A DNA stretch of 64,000 bases from Flavisolibacter longurius (GCA_013327885.1 JABUMY010000002.1:372001-436000); one strand, 5' to 3'; counted from the first letter of the stretch, positions 8,271 to 16,250 are shown. Notes: generated by a model not told the origin, from the sequence alone. Translations and numbers: made by a program.

Positions 8271-8286
8271 TGGCACCCCTCTTGCA
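8271..8286 (+). promoter_or_regulatory. Sigma-54 (RpoN) -24/-12 type promoter for the M48 protease gene
   Basis: TGGCACCCCTCTTGCA carries the invariant GG (8272-8273) and GC (8284-8285) separated by exactly 10 nt and matches the TGGCAC-N5-TTGCA consensus at every defined position. The expected start of transcription is about 8297, about 29 bp before the ATG at 8326. RpoN occurs in many Bacteroidota (established); use here is inferred from sequence only. Confidence 0.65.
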
Positions 8287-8325
8287 TTTACTAAGTGTAA
8301 TCTCTCACCCGATAAATGAACAAAC

Positions 8326-9771
8326 ATGAAGAATGCATTTTTTACAGTGTGCCTGGCAACGCTTGTTACGGCCGTTGCCAGCAACTGTGCCCGTAACCCT
8401 GTTACCGGTAAGCGCCAGGTAGTGACCATGTCCACCGAGCAGGAACTGGCCATGGGCCATGAAGCCGATCCCCAGATCGTTGCCCAGTTTGGGCTTTACC
8501 CCGATTCGGCCATGCAGCTTTACATGCGGCAGGAAGGCCAGAAAATGGCCGCGCTTTCGCACCGGAACGATATCCAGTACGGCTTCCGTGTGCTCAATTC
8601 CAATGTGATCAACGCCTTTGCTATCCCGGGCTATGTCTATTTCACCCGCGGCATCCTGGCGCATTTTAACAACGAAGCACAATTTCAGGGTGTGCTGGGA
8701 CATGAACTTGGGCACATCGCCGCCAGGCATACGGTTATTCAGCAGCGAAACCAGATGCTGGGACAGGTTGGCATTATTGCCGGCGCCATCATCTCGCCAC
8801 AATTTGGCCAGTTTGCCGAAAGCGCCATGCAAGGCCTGCAGCTCATGCTGCTGAAAAACAGTCGCGATGATGAAAGGGAAGCCGACAAGTTGGGAGTTGA
8901 ATATTCCACCAAAGCTGGCTACGATGCCACCGAGATGGCTGGTTTTTTCAATACCTTAAAACGACAGGGCGAGCAAAGCGGTGGTGAAGCGCTTCCCAAC
9001 CTGCTGTCTACCCACCCCGACCCGGGTGAACGCAACCAGACCGTAGCCCAACTGGCTTCTGAATGGAAGCAACAGCTAGGCCTCTCCAATCCCAAGATCA
9101 ACCGCGAAACCTACCTGCGAAAAATTGAAGGCATCATTTATGGCGAAGACCCGCGGGAAGGCTTTGTGGAAGCTTCTGTTTTTTATCACCCCGAGCTGCG
9201 TTTCCAGTTTCCTATTCCGCAGGGATGGCAATACCAAAATACACCGCAAATGGTGCAAATGGCTCCGCAGGATGGTCGTGCCCTGATGATGCTCACACTT
9301 GCACAGGGCAGCAGCCTGGAGCAGGCAGCATCGGCTGCGTTTCAGCAGTACCAGTTAACACAAGCCGGCAGTCCCAGGTCAACAACCATCAACGGGTTAC
9401 CGGCATTGCAAGTGGAAGGACAGCAGCAACAGCAAAACGGCGGCGTGTTGCGTACCCTGTCTACGTTCATCCAGCACAACAACCTTATTTACCACTTGAT
9501 TGGTGTAACCTCCGCTGCCGATTATGCAGCGTACGGCCAGTATTTTTTGAGCAGCATGCAAAATTTCAGAACGCTTACCGATGCCTCCAAGCTGAACCGC
9601 AAGCCCGAACGCATTCGACTCAAAAGCGTAAGCGCTGCCACTACCCTGGAACAGGCCTTGCGGGGCTGGGGCATGCCCGCCGCAAGACTGAATGAACTGG
9701 CTATTTTGAACGGCATGAACCTGAGCGACCGCCTGGCCGCAGGGACATTGGTGAAAGTGCCGGGACAGTAG
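8326..9771 (+). CDS. M48-family zinc metalloprotease with C-terminal LysM-like segment
   Basis: 481 aa. The N-terminal signal ends at Cys21 (AVASNC), a plausible but imperfect lipobox, followed by NPVTGKRQ, a hallmark of M48C (BepA/YfgC, LoiP-like) periplasmic proteases. The zinc site HELGH is at 126-130 with the third ligand Glu in DEREADKLGVEY (about 185). After the protease domain comes a region like the Bacteroidetes M48 C-terminal domain (FRFPIPQGW-type, YHLIGVT) and a terminal LNELAILNGMNLSDRLAAGT segment resembling LysM. Likely function: quality control of envelope or outer-membrane proteins. Preceded by a sigma-54-type promoter and followed by a terminator, so it is a single-gene unit. 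Confidence 0.92.
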   Translation: MKNAFFTVCLATLVTAVASNCARNPVTGKRQVVTMSTEQELAMGHEADPQIVAQFGLYPDSAMQLYMRQEGQKMAALSHRNDIQYGFRVLNSNVINAFAIPGYVYFTRGILAHFNNEAQFQGVLGHELGHIAARHTVIQQRNQMLGQVGIIAGAIISPQFGQFAESAMQGLQLMLLKNSRDDEREADKLGVEYSTKAGYDATEMAGFFNTLKRQGEQSGGEALPNLLSTHPDPGERNQTVAQLASEWKQQLGLSNPKINRETYLRKIEGIIYGEDPREGFVEASVFYHPELRFQFPIPQGWQYQNTPQMVQMAPQDGRALMMLTLAQGSSLEQAASAAFQQYQLTQAGSPRSTTINGLPALQVEGQQQQQNGGVLRTLSTFIQHNNLIYHLIGVTSAADYAAYGQYFLSSMQNFRTLTDASKLNRKPERIRLKSVSAATTLEQALRGWGMPAARLNELAILNGMNLSDRLAAGTLVKVPGQ

Positions 9772-9778
9772 GGTCAGT

Positions 9779-9799
9779 GGGCAATAGGCAATGAGCAAA
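9779..9799. repeat. Intergenic word-like repeat, GCAATAGGCAATGAGCAA family (copy 1)
   Basis: GGGCAATAGGCAATGAGCAA lies just after the M48 stop codon and directly before the terminator. The same vocabulary recurs at 17106-17163 and 25811-25925. Confidence 0.6.
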
Positions 9800-9800
9800 T

Positions 9801-9834
9801 AAAAAAGCTGCTTCAAATGGAAGCAGCTTTTTTA
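9801..9834. terminator. Bidirectional terminator between M48 and deacetylase genes
   Basis: AAAAAAGCTGCTTC / GAAGCAGCTTTTTT forms a perfect hairpin with a short loop and U-runs on both strands. It serves the convergent genes ending at 9771 (+) and 9853 (-). Confidence 0.92.
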
Positions 9835-9852
9835 TTGCTCTGGCAAATGAAT

Positions 9853-10764
9853 TTATTGCAAGCCTGCAATGGCCTTTGTCTTTAGCGAGTCAATGGGCTT
9901 AACTGCATCGGGATAAGAAGTGACAAGGGAAAATTCATAATCGTCTTTCTTTTTCAGCAGTTGAAAGAACTGCCGCAACTGGAAGGAGTCCTCGCTTTTT
10001 TGATAGACCTGATCGTGTGCCAGCAGCACAAGATGGTCTTCTTTTTTGGTGCGCCGGTGTTTGAAGATCGAATCAATCTGCGCCACCATCGCTTCGGCCG
10101 GTGTGCTTACGCTCATCGTTTTGTGATCGAAATGCCATTCCAGGTCCCAGCCCATCAGGGCAAAGCCAGCCTTTTGCAGGGAGTCGGCCGCAGCACTGCT
10201 CTTTTTCAGGTCGGTGAACCGCAGCGTATCGATGCGCCAGATGTTTCGTCCCGGTGTACGGCTAATGGTGTTAGAGAGTTGCAGGCTGTCGTGGGTGCGC
10301 TGAAAGTCTTTCACTACCGAGTCAGGCTGCTGGTAATAGCGTTCATAACGGCTATGCGCATGCGAAAAGCTGTGGTTGCAGATGTCGATCTGCTGCATCA
10401 TCTTCAGGCTGTCCCAAAGAGCCGCTTGCGAAGGAGAGGCAAAGACGTGGCTTCCTACGACAAAGAACGAAACCGGTACCGCTTCGTCCTTTACAATGTG
10501 CAGTACGTTTTTGGTGCCCTTGTTGGGACCATCGTCAAACGTGATGTACAGTTTTTTCTTCCCCTTTTTTGGTTTTGGCTTTTCCGGTACTGGCGGCAGG
10601 CTAACCGTTTGCACAACCGGCGGTGCGGCCATCGTGGCGGAAAAGAGTTTAGCCGGTTGTTGTTTGGGTTTGTAAAGAATAAAGGGAAGAAGAACAAAAA
10701 CGATCAGTGTGGATTTGGTCAGGAGGGAAGCACTGTCTCCCTCGTCGTCGGATGAAGTTTCCAT
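9853..10764 (-). CDS. Polysaccharide deacetylase (NodB-type), membrane anchored
   Basis: 303 aa. A single N-terminal transmembrane segment (about residues 15-31, LTKSTLIVFVLLPFILY) is followed by a Pro/Lys-rich linker and a NodB domain. Catalytic motif 1 is intact (YITFDDGPNKG, Asp-Asp), motif 2 has the metal-binding His pair in NHSFSHAHSRYE, and FALMGWDLEWHFD and HLVLLAHDQ match later NodB motifs. CE4 enzymes remove N-acetyl groups from peptidoglycan, chitin or other GlcNAc polymers at the cell envelope. Substrate is not predictable. Monocistronic. Confidence 0.88.
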   Translation of the reverse strand: METSSDDEGDSASLLTKSTLIVFVLLPFILYKPKQQPAKLFSATMAAPPVVQTVSLPPVPEKPKPKKGKKKLYITFDDGPNKGTKNVLHIVKDEAVPVSFFVVGSHVFASPSQAALWDSLKMMQQIDICNHSFSHAHSRYERYYQQPDSVVKDFQRTHDSLQLSNTISRTPGRNIWRIDTLRFTDLKKSSAAADSLQKAGFALMGWDLEWHFDHKTMSVSTPAEAMVAQIDSIFKHRRTKKEDHLVLLAHDQVYQKSEDSFQLRQFFQLLKKKDDYEFSLVTSYPDAVKPIDSLKTKAIAGLQ

Positions 10765-10840
10765 GTTTGTTGAAGAATTTGTATTGAATTTAGAATAAGC
10801 AGGGAGGGGTTTGCAAATTTCTTTGGTTAAAGAAAGATTA

Positions 10841-10880
10841 AACCGCAGAGGACAAGAGGAGCGGAGGTTTTCGCAGAGAA
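10841..10880. repeat. Intergenic word-like repeat, CCGCAGAGAACAAGAGG family (copy 1)
   Basis: ACCGCAGAGGACAAGAGGAG followed by CGGAGGTTTTCGCAGAG. It matches, with few changes, the left arm of the larger inverted repeat at 13211-13300. Confidence 0.7.
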
Positions 10881-10999
10881 AAACATAAATCGGTATTTGA
10901 AAAACTTCCCGTTTTTACACCTTCCCGGCTACACTACCTATCAACAATTTTTTACCCAAGTACGGCAGAAGATTTATCTTCCCTCCAAAGACATTATCA

Positions 11000-12346
11000 A
11001 TGAAGAAAACAATTGCTGTAGGCTTTTTCGCAGCTATTGCGCTTACCGCTACTGCCCAAAAAAATTGGGAGCCGGTCATCAATGCAGCGGCGGCCAAAAT
11101 GGAAGCAAAGTGCATTCAATGGCGCCGGCAGATACACCAGAACCCCGAGCTGGGCAACCGCGAAGTGAAAACGGCAAAGCTGGTGGCCGATCACCTGCGC
11201 TCCCTCGGAATAGACGTAAAAGAAGGCGTGGCACATACCGGCGTGGTGGGTGTGCTCAAAGGCGGTAAGCCCGGTCCTGTTATTGGCCTGCGTGCCGATA
11301 TGGATGGCCTGCCAGTAACCGAACGGGTGAACCTTCCGTTTGCCTCCAAAGTAAAAACCGAATACAACGGGCAAACGGTGGGTGTGATGCATGCCTGTGG
11401 CCATGATACCCACATGGCCATGCTAATGAGCGTTGCCGAGATCTTGGTTGCCAACAAAGCCGATTTGGCCGGCACCATCAAATTTGTGTTTCAGCCCGCG
11501 GAAGAAGGTGTGCCCAAGGGCGAAGAAGGCGGTGCGGAACTGATGATCAAAGAAGGCGTGATGGATGCGCCCAAAGTGGACGTGATGTTTGGCCTTCATA
11601 TCAACGCACAAACCGAAGTGGGTAAGATCACTTACCGTCCCGGTGGTTTTTATGCCGGCGTAAGCGATATGAAGATCACCGTAAAAGGCCGGCAGGCACA
11701 CGGCGCGGCACCCTGGTCTTCGGTAGACCCCATCGTTGCCTCGGCACAGATCGTTACCGCCCTACAAACCATCATCAGCCGCAATATTGACATTACCGAA
11801 AACGCCGGCGTGGTCACCATCGGTGCCATCAACGGTGGCGTTCGCAGCAACATTATTCCCGAACAGGTGGAGATGCTGGGCACCATCCGGTCGCTGTCCA
11901 AAGAGCAGGAGAAATACCAGATCGACCGCATTAAAACCATCGTTACCAAAACCGCCGAAGCCATGGGCGCCACGGCTACCGTGGAAGCACCTTACAGCTC
12001 GCATTACCCGGTAACGTTCAACCACGAGGCGCTGACGGCGCAAATGCTGCCATCACTGCAAAAAGCGGCTGGCGCTAACAATGTTTCTACCATCGCGGCC
12101 AAGATGGGTGCCGAAGATTTTTCGTTTTTTGGCGAAAAAGTACCGGCCTTGTTTTTCAATTTAGGCGGGATGCCCAAGGGACAGGATCCTGACAAAACAC
12201 CCTCGCACCACACACCGGATTTTTTTATTGACGAAAGCGCTATGCAAACCGGCATCAAAGCCTTTTTGTACCTCGTAACCGATTATATGAACAGTGCTGC
12301 CGGCAAAGGCGCCGCACCCGCTAAAAAACAAAGCTCCGCCAAATGA
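11000..12346 (+). CDS. Secreted M20-family amidohydrolase (hippurate hydrolase/IAA-aminoacid hydrolase type)
   Basis: 448 aa. A signal peptide (MKKTIAVGFFAAIALTATAQ) leads to an M20D amidohydrolase. Metal-binding motif MHACGHDTHMAML, followed by EEGVPKGEEGG, the GLHIN metal His, and the lid/dimerisation domain starting at about residue 210 (GVSDMKITVKGRQAHGAAPW). The final SHHTPDFFID gives the last ligand. Such enzymes cleave N-acyl or aminoacyl amide bonds; export suggests an extracytoplasmic peptide or acyl-amino-acid substrate. The stop codon overlaps the start of the next gene by 4 bp (ATGA), so the two secreted hydrolases are coupled. Confidence 0.92.
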   Translation: MKKTIAVGFFAAIALTATAQKNWEPVINAAAAKMEAKCIQWRRQIHQNPELGNREVKTAKLVADHLRSLGIDVKEGVAHTGVVGVLKGGKPGPVIGLRADMDGLPVTERVNLPFASKVKTEYNGQTVGVMHACGHDTHMAMLMSVAEILVANKADLAGTIKFVFQPAEEGVPKGEEGGAELMIKEGVMDAPKVDVMFGLHINAQTEVGKITYRPGGFYAGVSDMKITVKGRQAHGAAPWSSVDPIVASAQIVTALQTIISRNIDITENAGVVTIGAINGGVRSNIIPEQVEMLGTIRSLSKEQEKYQIDRIKTIVTKTAEAMGATATVEAPYSSHYPVTFNHEALTAQMLPSLQKAAGANNVSTIAAKMGAEDFSFFGEKVPALFFNLGGMPKGQDPDKTPSHHTPDFFIDESAMQTGIKAFLYLVTDYMNSAAGKGAAPAKKQSSAK

Positions 12347-13206
12347 GAAAATGCCTGTTTTTTGTTTTTGCTTTTTTACTGCTGCAGAACCTTTGCGCTC
12401 AAAAGGTGGACAAAAAGCTGCAGCGGCAGGTTGAGGAACTTGTCAAAGGATTTAGCGGTGATATTGGCGTGTACATAAAAAACCTGGAGAACGGACGGAT
12501 CGTGGCGATAAACGCCGATACGGTTTTTCCCACGGCCAGCATGGTAAAAGTGCCCATACTCGTAGGCGTTATGCACAAGGTGGAAAGAGGCGAACTGAGC
12601 CTCGACTCGAACCTTGTCTACCGCGATTCGCTGCTTTATGCCGGTGTGGACATTTTGGGTTCGTTAAAGCAGGATGAAAAAATTGCCCTTGGTAAAGTGG
12701 CGATGCTGATGCTGACCCTGAGCGACAACACCGCATCACTTTGGCTGCAAACCCTGGCCGGCACCGGCACCCGCATCAACGAGATCATGGACAGCCTGGG
12801 GCTGAAAGTAACAAGGGTGAATTCGCGTACGCCGGGCCGCGAACACATTCGGAGCATTTACGGCTGGGGACAAACCTCGCCCCGCGAAATGGCTACGCTG
12901 TTCGAACACATTGCAAACGGTGAGGTTATCAACAAACAGCGGAGCGATGCCATGCTGCGGATGCTGAGCCGCAATTATTGGGACGACAACGCGATTTCAC
13001 AAATTCCGGCCGATGTTTTTGTCGCCAGTAAAAACGGCGCTGTCAACGAAAGCCGCAGCGAGGTGCTTTTTGTGAATGGCCGCGGTGCCCGTTATCTTTT
13101 TTGCGTAGCCACCAAAAACAACAAAGACCAAAGCTGGAAAGACGACAACGAAGCCTGGGTGCTGACACGAAAGCTTTCGAAACTGGCGTGGGAGCATTTT
13201 CAATAG
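12343..13206 (+). CDS. Class A beta-lactamase-fold serine hydrolase lacking the general-base Glu
   Basis: 287 aa, signal peptide MRKCLFFVFAFLLLQNLCAQ. The fold signatures are present: Ser66-x-x-Lys69 in TASMVKVP, Ser127-Asp128-Asn129 in LSDNTAS, and a KNG triad (ASKNGAV) in place of KTG. Aligning VTRVNSRTPGRE with the class A omega loop (VTRLDRWEPELN in TEM) puts Thr163 where Glu166 should be and Glu167 where Asn170 should be. The deacylating Glu is therefore absent, so hydrolysis of penicillins would be slow; a DD-peptidase, esterase or penicillin-binding role is more likely (inference). It overlaps the M20 gene by 4 bp. Confidence 0.85.
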   Translation: MRKCLFFVFAFLLLQNLCAQKVDKKLQRQVEELVKGFSGDIGVYIKNLENGRIVAINADTVFPTASMVKVPILVGVMHKVERGELSLDSNLVYRDSLLYAGVDILGSLKQDEKIALGKVAMLMLTLSDNTASLWLQTLAGTGTRINEIMDSLGLKVTRVNSRTPGREHIRSIYGWGQTSPREMATLFEHIANGEVINKQRSDAMLRMLSRNYWDDNAISQIPADVFVASKNGAVNESRSEVLFVNGRGARYLFCVATKNNKDQSWKDDNEAWVLTRKLSKLAWEHFQ

Positions 13207-13210
13207 TGTT

Positions 13211-13300
13211 CACCGCAGAGAACAAGAGGTGCAGAGGGTTTCGCAGAGATTATTATAGCCTCTGCGAAACCCTCTGCGTTCTTCTTGTCTCTGCGGTTCA
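13211..13300. repeat. Large inverted repeat of the CCGCAGAGAACAAGAGG family
   Basis: Left arm 13211-13249 (ACCGCAGAGAACAAGAGGTG, then CAGAGGGTTTCGCAGAG) and right arm 13258-13300 (CCTCTGCGAAACCCTCTGCG, then TTCTTCTTGTCTCTGCGGT) are near-perfect reverse complements with an AT-rich loop TTATTATAG. The RNA would form a hairpin of about 38 bp. It fills the gap between the beta-lactamase-fold gene and the ALDH gene. Confidence 0.85.
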
Positions 13301-13311
13301 AATCATCCTTT

Positions 13312-14688
13312 ATGCAAGACCTGCAACACAACCTTCAGCCGTTAAGATCTTTCTTCGCCACTGGCGCGACAAAAGAGTATGCATTTCGGAAAGCCGCACT
13401 GCAAAAGCTGTCAAAAGCTGTCACTGCCTTTGAAGAAGAACTGATGCAGGCCTTGTATACCGATCTGAAAAAAAGCCGTGAAGAAGTTTGGGTAACGGAA
13501 CTAGGGTTTTTACAGGCCGAGATCAGCCATACGCTAAAGCACCTGAAAGCCTGGATGAAGCCGGAGAAGGTGGCCACCAACCTGCTCAACCTGCCCAGTC
13601 GCAGTTACGTGTACAAAGAACCGTTAGGTGTGGTGCTCATCATCGGTCCCTGGAACTACCCCTTTCAACTGTTGTTTGCCCCGCTCGTTGGTGCCATTGC
13701 CGCAGGCAACTGTGCTGTTTTAAAACCCAGCGAATACGCACCAGCTACGGCGGCCGTAATGAAAAAGCTGCTGGCGGCAACGTTTCCGCAGGAGTATATC
13801 CTTTACGTAGAAGGCGAAGGCGCCGAAGTGGTGCCAAAGCTGATGAACAGTTTCCGGTTTGACCACGTGTTTTACACCGGCAGCATTGCGGTAGGCAAAG
13901 CCGTTTACCAAATGGCAGCGAAAGACCTGGTTCCGGTAACGTTGGAGCTTGGGGGCAAAAGTCCCTGCGTGGTGGAAAGCGATGCCGATATAACGGTAAC
14001 GGCTAAGCGCATTGCCATGACCAAATTCTCCAACGCTGGCCAAATGTGCGTGGCCCCGGATTATGTGCTGGTGCACAGCAGCATAAAAGCGGCGTTTGTG
14101 GCGGCCATGAAAAAGACCATCCACCAGTTTTTTACCGACGATCCTTCGGCCAGCGAAAGCTATGGCAAGATCATCAACGAACGGGCCTTTAATAGGCTGC
14201 TCCGTTATTTAGAGGAAGGAAATATTCTGCATGGCGGACGCACCAACTTGGCTACGCAATACATTGAGCCCACTTTGCTGGAACTGCAAAGCATAAATGC
14301 AGCCGTGATGGGCGAAGAGATCTTTGGTCCCCTGCTGCCCATTCTCAGCTTTGATACGTTTGAAGAAGCCAAAAGCATCATTGAACGCCATCCGAACCCA
14401 TTGGGATTTTACATTTTTACAAAGAGTAAAGAAAAAGAAGAGCGTTGGCTGCGGGAGATCCCGTTTGGCGGCGGCTGTATAAACAATGCCTCCTGGCATC
14501 TTACCAATTTTAACCTGCCGTTTGGCGGACGTGGCAACAGTGGCATTGGCGCTTACCATGGCAAGTATTCGTTTGCTGTATTCAGTCACCAGAAGGCCGT
14601 AATGAAAACACCCACCTGGTTTGACCCGGCAATCAAATACCCACCGTTCAACGGCAAGCTAAAGTTGTTTAAAAAGATCATTCGCTGA
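13312..14688 (+). CDS. Class 3-type aldehyde dehydrogenase
   Basis: 458 aa from MQDLQHNLQ; an in-frame ATG 27 bp upstream lies inside the inverted repeat and is not favoured. Signatures of NAD(P)-dependent aldehyde dehydrogenases: cofactor-binding IIGPWNYPFQLLF, FYTGSIAVGKAVYQMAA, the general base Glu in VTLELGGKSPCVVE, and the catalytic Cys in NAGQMCVAPDYVLV, plus EEIFGPLLPILSF and NLPFGGRGNSGIG. Length and GPWNYP motif fit the class 3 (fatty aldehyde) branch. It oxidises medium or long-chain aldehydes to acids. It stands alone on the plus strand. Confidence 0.94.
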   Translation: MQDLQHNLQPLRSFFATGATKEYAFRKAALQKLSKAVTAFEEELMQALYTDLKKSREEVWVTELGFLQAEISHTLKHLKAWMKPEKVATNLLNLPSRSYVYKEPLGVVLIIGPWNYPFQLLFAPLVGAIAAGNCAVLKPSEYAPATAAVMKKLLAATFPQEYILYVEGEGAEVVPKLMNSFRFDHVFYTGSIAVGKAVYQMAAKDLVPVTLELGGKSPCVVESDADITVTAKRIAMTKFSNAGQMCVAPDYVLVHSSIKAAFVAAMKKTIHQFFTDDPSASESYGKIINERAFNRLLRYLEEGNILHGGRTNLATQYIEPTLLELQSINAAVMGEEIFGPLLPILSFDTFEEAKSIIERHPNPLGFYIFTKSKEKEERWLREIPFGGGCINNASWHLTNFNLPFGGRGNSGIGAYHGKYSFAVFSHQKAVMKTPTWFDPAIKYPPFNGKLKLFKKIIR

Positions 14689-14690
14689 GG

Positions 14691-14736
14691 GGTGAGCGGT
14701 GAATAGTGAGTGGTGAATGGTCAGTGGTGAGTAGTC
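14691..14736. repeat. Word-like repeat, GGTGAATGGTCAGTGGTGAGT family (copy A1)
   Basis: Direct subrepeats of GTGA-GTGGTGA-ATGG-TCAGTGG (GAGTGGTGAATGGTCAGTGG core) directly after the ALDH stop codon. The same core recurs at 29614-29663, 37421-37448 (inverted), 46840-46870, 47252-47301 (inverted) and 53676-53710 (inverted). Confidence 0.85.
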
Positions 14737-14754
14737 GCATTATTGCAGCACTTT

Positions 14755-14793
14755 CGTTTAACGTTTGACGTTTCACTTCTAACGTTTGACGTC
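14755..14793. repeat. Word-like repeat, AACGTTTGACGT family (copy B1)
   Basis: AACGTTTGACGTTTCACTTC followed by TAACGTTTGACGTC. It includes the stop and last codons (DVKR) of the minus-strand GNAT gene ending at 14779. Related copies lie at 40874-40905, 49151-49241, 58001-58053 and 58136-58171. Confidence 0.8.
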
Positions 14794-15300
14794 TTTCTTC
14801 ATCAGCCAGTCGCGTTGCATATCGTCGCCAAGGAGAAAATCCACTTCATCAAATTTTTCAAACCCCCAAGCGGTGTAAAAAGCTATGGCCCGTTGGTTGT
14901 GCTCCCACACACCCAGCCAAACAGTGTCTTTTTGTTTTTGTTGGGCAATGTCAATGGCTGCCTGCATCAACTGTTTGCCAACACCTTTGCCGATAAAGTC
15001 TTTTACTACGTAAAGCCTTGCGATCTCCAGGGTAGATTGCGATGACAACGCTGCCAGCTTTTTGCCTTCCCGCAGCTTCAGGTAACCGGCAACAGCATCC
15101 CTGTCATAAGCCAGCAAAAAAATGTTTTCCGCACGGCCCACTTCCAGCATTAGCTTACCCTTGGTGAATTGTTCATTTAAGAACTTCTCCATGTTCTCCG
15201 GGGTATTGTCGGCCGCAAACGTGTCGTAAAACGTTTGCCGGCTAATATCGGCAACCAGCGCAGCATCCTCAATGGTAGCATAACGAAGGGTGATGTTCAT
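14779..15300 (-). CDS. GNAT-family N-acetyltransferase
   Basis: 173 aa from MNITLRYA; upstream in-frame ATG codons would add a hydrophobic stretch not expected in this family. Motif A, the acetyl-CoA loop, is seen in EIARLYVVKDFIGKGVGKQL, with a later NQRAIAFYTAWGFEKFDEVDF as the typical motif B ending. The substrate (small amine, protein N-terminus) cannot be predicted. The last codons run into a GTTTGACGT intergenic repeat, so the tail DVKR may be repeat-derived. Confidence 0.9.
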   Translation of the reverse strand: MNITLRYATIEDAALVADISRQTFYDTFAADNTPENMEKFLNEQFTKGKLMLEVGRAENIFLLAYDRDAVAGYLKLREGKKLAALSSQSTLEIARLYVVKDFIGKGVGKQLMQAAIDIAQQKQKDTVWLGVWEHNQRAIAFYTAWGFEKFDEVDFLLGDDMQRDWLMKKDVKR

Positions 15301-15478
15301 AGAGACAAAAATAAGCAGCAGCAACACGGCAAGGCAAAGCAACTAACGGCCGTTCGATGTGAAGAAATTTTTGCGATGCTAAGTCCCAGAAAAAGAAAAG
15401 CGTTCCCTCCAAACCCTATTGGTAGTAGTTATAACAATTCATCAACAACATTGAACGTTATTTGCAGGCGAATTTCCC

Positions 15479-16249
15479 GTGGCAAAAAAAAGATCAAACA
15501 ACACCCTGCGTCCTTTTCTCCTGCTGACACTTGTGGCGGCCGGGCTTTTTTTTGCCTACCTGTTTTATCTCTGGGCGGTTACGCCGGGCCCGAGCTCGGT
15601 GCGTTATGAAGAATTTGGCATTTCCATCCCGTCCCGTTACGAGATCCACGGTATTGATGTCAGTCGTTATCAGCAAGCCGTGTCGTGGGGCCTGGTAAAA
15701 GAAATGAAGGTGCGGAATGTGCAGATCGGCTTTGCGTTTATCAAGGCTACGGAAGGTTCTAACCTCGTAGACCCGCTTTTTAAACGCAACTGGAAAAAAG
15801 CCAAAGAAGCCGGGGTTACCCGTGGTGCCTACCATTTTTTCAACCCAAGAAAAGACGGGAAAAGCCAGGCCAAGCGTTTTCTCAGCACCGTAAAGTTGGA
15901 AAGCGGCGACCTGCCGCCGGTGCTTGATATTGAAAAAGGATGGAACCTTCCCAAGGCAAAGATCCAACAGGAAGTAAAGGTGTGGCTGGATGCCGTGGAA
16001 GCCGCAACCGGTGTGAAACCGATCATTTACACCTACGTTACCTTTTACGAAAAATACCTCAAGGGAAGTTTTGACGATTACCCGCTTTGGATCGCTCATT
16101 ATTACCAGCCCAACAGTCCACGTATCAAACGCTCCTGGCAATTTTGGCAGCATAGCGAAGAAGGCCGTGTAAACGGCATTCGTTCGAAAGTTGACTTTAA
16201 CGTGTTTAACGGCGACTCATCGGATTTCCGCGCCTTGCTGGTGCCGTGA
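15479..16249 (+). CDS. GH25-family lysozyme (1,4-beta-N-acetylmuramidase), membrane anchored
   Basis: 256 aa with a GTG start. An N-terminal transmembrane/signal-anchor helix (about residues 11-34) precedes a GH25 domain: HGIDVSRYQQAVSW, FAFIKATEGSNLVDPLFKRN, GAYHFFNPRKDG, and the catalytic Asp-x-Glu in LPPVLDIEKGW, ending with WQHSEEGRVNG and VDFNVFNGD. Members cleave the MurNAc-GlcNAc bond of peptidoglycan; the membrane anchor suggests a role in cell-wall turnover rather than lysis of other cells. The start is chosen because the frame is open only a little upstream and the GTG is followed by the basic AKKRSNN. Downstream is a large inverted repeat. Confidence 0.9.
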   Translation: MAKKRSNNTLRPFLLLTLVAAGLFFAYLFYLWAVTPGPSSVRYEEFGISIPSRYEIHGIDVSRYQQAVSWGLVKEMKVRNVQIGFAFIKATEGSNLVDPLFKRNWKKAKEAGVTRGAYHFFNPRKDGKSQAKRFLSTVKLESGDLPPVLDIEKGWNLPKAKIQQEVKVWLDAVEAATGVKPIIYTYVTFYEKYLKGSFDDYPLWIAHYYQPNSPRIKRSWQFWQHSEEGRVNGIRSKVDFNVFNGDSSDFRALLVP

Positions 16250-16250
16250 A

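Larger units (their letters stand above)
7929..8325. other. 397-bp intergenic region between divergent genes
   Basis: No convincing gene is seen. The region contains an isolated bidirectional-looking terminator hairpin at 8231-8261 and, just after it, a sigma-54-type promoter at 8271-8286. The 300 bp before the hairpin hold no ORF with recognisable protein character, so the hairpin has no obvious gene to terminate (see findings). Confidence 0.6.

Noticed and set aside
14691-14736. Possible CRISPR array in the GTGGTGAATGG repeats
   Set aside because: Units are only about 9-10 nt, degenerate and contiguous, with no constant repeat or unique spacers, and no cas genes are present.
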